From NCBI GenBank assembly GCA_030262795.1, contig JAJSZO010000037.1, positions 1-9,507 on the forward strand: a stretch of 9,507 nucleotides of DNA, read 5' to 3'. Below, one piece after another: positions 5,846 through 9,507 of this stretch. The position numbers were made by a program, and so were the translations under genes. The notes beneath the pieces are model-generated. The model had not been told where the DNA came from and made no database searches. It worked only from the letters and a program-made list of their open reading frames with translations. Positions within the stretch are counted from its first letter, which is position 1. Each line of letters starts with the position of its first letter. This stretch comes from Deltaproteobacteria bacterium (lineage in GTDB: Bacteria > Desulfobacterota > Desulfobacteria > Desulfobacterales > ETH-SRB1).

Positions 5846-8800
5846 ATGAATCCGATAGATACTATTTTAAAGAATACAAGAATGAGGACTAAGATTCTCG
5901 TGGCAACCATAATGGTTGTAGGATTCTTCATGGGACTAAGTCTCTATAAAAGTTTGGCCATACATAAAGAAACCGCCATGAACCAGGTAGCCCGTTCATC
6001 AGACCATCTGCTTGAGAGTATTTATAGTGGAATTAAATTCCCTATGTCAGTGGGCGACAGCAAAACTATTAGAGAGCAGATGAAGGACATAAAAAAGCAT
6101 ATGGAGGGTGTTCAGGTCTATATTTCCGACTTTCTAAAGATGATTATCTATGCTTCCGAAGACGAGCGAATTCGCGAAAGCATGGCAATGTTCCTTTATG
6201 AAAGCAAATCACGTGATGCCCTGGCCGAATCACTATTGACCGGTTATGCTCCTGATATATCCTTTCCCGAAATGGAAGACCATACTCCATATCTTATAAC
6301 AATAAAACCTATTCTTAATGAAAACTCCTGCCATCATTGCCATGGCTCTGTCAGAAAAGTTCTCGGCGCTATGATCATCAAGCAGCCTCTCAAAGAGGTG
6401 TTTGCTGCTATTAGCAATACCCGTAACAGTCTTATTTTTTATTTTACTGCCGAAATCATTGGGATAATTGTGGTCATAAACTTTTTCTTCTCAAGGCTGG
6501 TTACTAAGCGAATCCAGCACTTGAGAGCAAAAACCGATCAGGTGGCTGGTGGAGATGTCACCGTTGTAGTACATGATGATCATAAAGATTCAATTGGAGG
6601 GCTGTCACGCAACTTCGACCTCATGGTAAAAAGCATACGTGACAGGATGGAATATGCCAACAGCCTCAAACTCGGAATTTCCGATCCCTTCTTCACTGTC
6701 GATCCGGAGATGAATGTAGTATTTATTAATGAGGCTGCAGCGCGACTGGCAGGCATGTCCCGTGAAGAGGCAATTGGAATGCCCTGTTGTGAAGTGTTCC
6801 ATAGTTCTGCCTGTGAACGGAAGTGTCCTGTAAAAAGGGCTCTGAAAACCGATGAAACCACGGTAGGCCAACGGGTAACCATAAAAAATCGAAAAGGCCG
6901 CGATATCCCTGCGATGTCCAGTTCCGCTCTTCTGAAGGATTCCTCGGGAAAAGTTCTGGGAGGATTTGAGATTCTCCGTGATCTAACTGCCGAGGTAGAG
7001 GCGGAAGAGAGGCTTCAGGATGCGTACCTCCGGGAAGAAAAGGCTAAACAGGCTGCCGAAGCTGCTACCAAGGCAAAGAGCGAGTTTTTGGCCAATATGA
7101 GCCATGAAATCAGGACACCCATGAATGGGGTCATTGCCGCAGTAGAGCTGGCGCTGTCTGAAAAAATGTCTCCCAGGGCAGAGCGCTATCTGGAAATAAT
7201 ACAATCTTCCGCTTATTCCCTGCTTGGAATCATCAATGATATCCTGGATTTTTCAAAAATCGAAGCTGATAAGCTCAATATAGAAACACACCCGTTTTTG
7301 TTAGATGAGGTAATAGATAGAATAACGGACGTGTTTATGACTGAGGCTGCCGGTAAGAGGATAGAACTCCTTATTGATATTGATCTTGAAGCGCCAAATG
7401 CTCTGATCGGCGATCCCTTACGCCTTCAACAAATCCTCAAAAATCTGATAGGCAATGCTGTTAAATTTACGGAAATTGGAGGGATCATTCTTGTGAGAGT
7501 AACAGAGTCCGAAAAATCGGCAGACCGGACAACTCTGACGTTTTCCGTAAAAGACACAGGTATAGGAATAGCGCCAAAATACTTGTCCAGGCTTTTTAAA
7601 CCTTTCAGCCAGGTTGATACATCCACCACGCGAAAATATGAGGGCACAGGGCTTGGATTGAGTATTTGCAAACGATTAGTGGAAATGATGGGCGGCAGAA
7701 TCTGGGTTGAAAGTAAATTGGGAAAGGGAAGCACTTTCAGCTTTACAATATCTCTCGGCCTGCAATCTGCGGATCAGAAACAAAAGTTTGTGCCTCCTCC
7801 AGATATTCAACACTTAAACGTGCTGGTCATTGACGATTGTGCTGACAGCAGACTTATCATGCAAAAAATGCTGGAGTCTTTTGGTTTGCGAGTAAAGTCG
7901 GTCTCATCCGGCGAGGAATCAATAGAAGTCCTGGAAACAAATAAAACACGAAAAAAACCTTTTGAACTGGTTGTAATTGACTGGATGATGCCCGGGCTAA
8001 GTGGACTTGAGACTTCAAAAAAAATCAGGAAAAACTTGAAGCTGACTATCCCGATAATATTGATGACTGCTTTTGAGAAAGAAAACGAAATACTGGATGC
8101 TGAAAATGCAGGAGTCAACGCGTTCCTTACCAAACCCATACACCAGTCAACGCTTTTTAATGCTATCATGGATACCTTTGGGAAAAAAGCGCTGAAAATA
8201 GAGGGCAAAGAAAAACATATCACCACGAGGGCAAGTATTTACAAGAACTTTCTCAGGGGAATCCGAATTCTTGTGGCAGAAGACAATCCCACCAATCAGG
8301 AAATCGCATTGGCGATACTTGAAGGAGCAGGGATTGTTGTTGAAATTGCCGATAATGGAAAAAAGGCAGTCGAGGCTGTTCAAAAAAGTCGTTTTGATGT
8401 TGTGCTAATGGACATTCAGATGCCTGGAATGGATGGATATGAGGCAACGAAAATGATTCGGAAAGACTCTAAGTTTAAATCCCTTCCCATCATCGCCATG
8501 ACCGCCCATGCCATGAAAGGCGATGAGGAAAAGTGCCTGGAAGCAGGAATGGACGGCTACGTATCCAAACCCATCAGTCAGGACAGGCTATTCCATACTA
8601 TATGGAAATCAATGAAACACCGGAAAAAAGCACTGTATCCCGGGAAGCCGGAAACCCCGGAAGCTACAGACATTACAGTTGCACAAACCGAAGATCTCCC
8701 GGAAAGACTCCCTGGAATCAACATTCAGGATGCCCTGAGCGCACTGAATATAGAAAAAGCTGTTTTCAAACATATACTCACAGGATTTCTAAAAAACAAT

Positions 8801-9301
8801 AAAAAGAGCGCAAACAAAATAAGAGACGCTTTTGACGGAAAAGACTGGGAATCACTTGTGCAGATCGCCCACAGTCTAAAGGGAAGCGCCGGCAATATAG
8901 GAGCAGACAAGCTGTATAAAACGGCCCATGAACTCGAAACCGTTAGTAGAGAGGGAGTGCCAACCTCTGCTTTGCTCGACAAAGTGGAAACCGCTTTGAA
9001 CCAGGTTTTGCAATCGCTGCAATTGCTTACTGATACCTCAAAAACTGAACCTTTACCCGGCAAAGAGCATGGTGCCGGTCACGATGTAGATCCGGCGCAG
9101 ATCATACCAGTGCTGAAACAGCTTGCCGTTGCCATTGATCTTGCTGAGCCCGAAGAGATTGAAAAACATATGCAAGTCATTAAGAAATATCTCGACATCT
9201 CAATCCTCGAAAATCTTGAAGACCAGGTAAATGACTATGAATATGACAGGGCTTTAAAAACGCTTCAAGGGATTATGGAAGAAATGGAGAAAAGGAATTA
9301 G
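5846..9301 (+). CDS. Hybrid sensor histidine kinase with haem-c-type periplasmic sensor, PAS, two REC domains and Hpt
   Basis: This 1151-residue protein is a complete phosphorelay in one chain. A membrane segment (17-36), a periplasmic domain (37-195) and a second membrane segment (196-216) form the sensor. The sensor holds CHHCH (162-166), a CXXCH c-type haem motif, followed by KVLGAMIIKQPL, as in haem-binding periplasmic sensors. A HAMP-like linker (217-270) leads to a PAS domain (276-383) with four clustered cysteines (C314, C315, C323, C327). The kinase core has H420 (MSHEIRTPMNG), N537 (NLIGNAVKF), DTGIGI (570-575) and GTGLGL (600-605). REC1 has D663/D664, D712, T741 and K763. REC2 has E812/D813, D856, T886 and K908. 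Hpt has H1009 (AHSLKGSAGN). A helical tail (1082-1151) follows. All expected phosphotransfer residues are present, so it is probably active. It has no DNA-binding or enzymatic output domain, so a separate partner must receive the phosphoryl group. The ligand is inferred to be redox-active or gaseous. Confidence 0.93.
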   Translation: MNPIDTILKNTRMRTKILVATIMVVGFFMGLSLYKSLAIHKETAMNQVARSSDHLLESIYSGIKFPMSVGDSKTIREQMKDIKKHMEGVQVYISDFLKMIIYASEDERIRESMAMFLYESKSRDALAESLLTGYAPDISFPEMEDHTPYLITIKPILNENSCHHCHGSVRKVLGAMIIKQPLKEVFAAISNTRNSLIFYFTAEIIGIIVVINFFFSRLVTKRIQHLRAKTDQVAGGDVTVVVHDDHKDSIGGLSRNFDLMVKSIRDRMEYANSLKLGISDPFFTVDPEMNVVFINEAAARLAGMSREEAIGMPCCEVFHSSACERKCPVKRALKTDETTVGQRVTIKNRKGRDIPAMSSSALLKDSSGKVLGGFEILRDLTAEVEAEERLQDAYLREEKAKQAAEAATKAKSEFLANMSHEIRTPMNGVIAAVELALSEKMSPRAERYLEIIQSSAYSLLGIINDILDFSKIEADKLNIETHPFLLDEVIDRITDVFMTEAAGKRIELLIDIDLEAPNALIGDPLRLQQILKNLIGNAVKFTEIGGIILVRVTESEKSADRTTLTFSVKDTGIGIAPKYLSRLFKPFSQVDTSTTRKYEGTGLGLSICKRLVEMMGGRIWVESKLGKGSTFSFTISLGLQSADQKQKFVPPPDIQHLNVLVIDDCADSRLIMQKMLESFGLRVKSVSSGEESIEVLETNKTRKKPFELVVIDWMMPGLSGLETSKKIRKNLKLTIPIILMTAFEKENEILDAENAGVNAFLTKPIHQSTLFNAIMDTFGKKALKIEGKEKHITTRASIYKNFLRGIRILVAEDNPTNQEIALAILEGAGIVVEIADNGKKAVEAVQKSRFDVVLMDIQMPGMDGYEATKMIRKDSKFKSLPIIAMTAHAMKGDEEKCLEAGMDGYVSKPISQDRLFHTIWKSMKHRKKALYPGKPETPEATDITVAQTEDLPERLPGINIQDALSALNIEKAVFKHILTGFLKNNKKSANKIRDAFDGKDWESLVQIAHSLKGSAGNIGADKLYKTAHELETVSREGVPTSALLDKVETALNQVLQSLQLLTDTSKTEPLPGKEHGAGHDVDPAQIIPVLKQLAVAIDLAEPEEIEKHMQVIKKYLDISILENLEDQVNDYEYDRALKTLQGIMEEMEKRN

Positions 9302-9343
9302 GAATTAGGAATTAGGAATTAGGAATTTAGGGATTTAGGGATT
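9294..9343 (+). repeat. 7-bp tandem repeat array (GGAATTA type) spanning the kinase stop codon
   Basis: Four perfect GGAATTA heptads (9294-9321) are followed by GGAATTT and two 8/7-bp variants (AGGGATTT, AGGGATT). The kinase TAG stop (9299-9301) lies across the first two units, so the last codons and stop are made of repeat. The unit repeated over 21 bp gives a TAG in every forward frame, so it acts as a universal stop. It fills most of the 57-base gap to the next gene, and no hairpin terminator is seen there. Confidence 0.93.
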
Positions 9344-9347
9344 GAAA

Positions 9348-9352
9348 AAGGA
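9348..9352 (+). promoter_or_regulatory. Ribosome binding site of the PhnD-like gene
   Basis: AAGGA lies six bases before the ATG at 9359 and supports that start. The competing ATG at 9352 runs into a stop after nine codons. Confidence 0.65.
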
Positions 9353-9358
9353 TGCCAA

Positions 9359-9507
9359 ATGATCAGCAGACTTATTATTAAATGCCGGATTATGATCTTC
9401 CTGTTTACCTTATTAATTACCTTATTAATTACAGGATTAATTACAGGTACCTCTCTAGGACAAGAAAATCCGGTAAAAATCGGCGTCCTGGCCATAAGAG
9501 GAGCGGA
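9359..9507 (+). CDS. PhnD/TtrS-like periplasmic substrate-binding domain protein, 5' part only
   Basis: Only 49 complete codons lie in the window. The protein begins with a short basic start (MISRLIIKCR), then a hydrophobic core of LLIT repeats (about 13-30) that looks like a signal peptide or membrane anchor. After this comes QENPVKIGVLAIRGA (35-49). The 'KIGVLAxRG' strand is typical of the phosphonate-binding PhnD-like fold (Pfam phosphonate-bd), used both by ABC transporter binding proteins and as the periplasmic sensor of histidine kinases such as TtrS. It lies 57 bases after the kinase on the same strand with no visible terminator, which suggests one operon. I favour a second sensor kinase or an accessory binding protein, but the part that would decide is outside the window. 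It is truncated by the window edge, not visibly broken. Confidence 0.7.
   Translation, partial: MISRLIIKCRIMIFLFTLLITLLITGLITGTSLGQENPVKIGVLAIRGA
9409..9444 (+). repeat. 12-bp tandem repeat in the signal peptide coding region
   Basis: Two perfect copies of CTTATTAATTAC (9409-9420, 9421-9432) are followed by a third with three changes at its start (AGGATTAATTAC, 9433-9444). The unit encodes a four-residue repeat (LLIT, LLIT, GLIT), so copy-number change would alter the length of the signal peptide's hydrophobic core without shifting frame. Confidence 0.85.

Noticed and set aside
7807..8226. Antisense open frame across REC1 of the kinase
   Set aside because: The plus strand encodes clear receiver-domain motifs here, and the antisense frame has no ribosome site or family resemblance.
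9294..9343. CRISPR-like repeat
   Set aside because: The units are 7 bp with no spacers, so this is a simple tandem array.

Overview
The window most resembles the genome of an anaerobic Desulfobacterota (old 'Deltaproteobacteria') or similar environmental bacterium. This is inferred from gene style, not from a marker gene. The signs are a very large hybrid kinase with a periplasmic CXXCH haem motif and a cysteine-rich PAS domain, large TPR-tailed envelope glycan enzymes, a PhnD-like sensor domain, moderately AT-rich DNA, and simple repeats with a 7-bp period.

Layout. (1) Bases 81-5629, minus strand: a two-gene operon joined by an ATGA overlap. The upstream gene (3329-5629) encodes an O-antigen ligase/polymerase-family membrane protein with a C-terminal TPR tail. 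The downstream gene (81-3332) encodes a polytopic GT-C-like ('PTPS-related' / YfhO-like) membrane protein that continues into a TPR region and ends in a LecA (PA-IL)-like calcium/galactose lectin domain. (2) Bases 5630-5845: a 216-bp divergent intergenic region dominated by an 89-bp near-perfect palindromic element (5710-5798). One arm of this element recurs at 47-84, at the far end of the operon, where it supplies the stop codon of the lectin gene. (3) Bases 5846-9301, plus strand: a 1151-residue hybrid histidine kinase (periplasmic haem-c-type sensor, HAMP, PAS, HisKA, HATPase, REC, REC, Hpt). (4) Bases 9359-9507, plus strand: the start of a secreted PhnD/TtrS-like substrate-binding domain protein, cut by the window edge and probably co-transcribed with the kinase.

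How the genes may work together. The minus-strand pair looks like a periplasm-facing module that polymerises or ligates a surface glycan and modifies or recognises it with a built-in lectin. The plus-strand genes look like a signalling cluster that senses redox state or a small ligand. Whether the kinase controls the glycan operon cannot be told from sequence; they only share a divergent intergenic region.

The most unusual features are the glycosyltransferase-like/TPR/lectin fusion, the palindromic repeat bracketing the operon, and three short arrays of different sequence that all have a 7-bp period. Two of these arrays lie in frame inside the ligase gene and one covers the kinase stop codon. 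A fourth repeat, of 12 bp, builds the hydrophobic core of the last gene's signal peptide.
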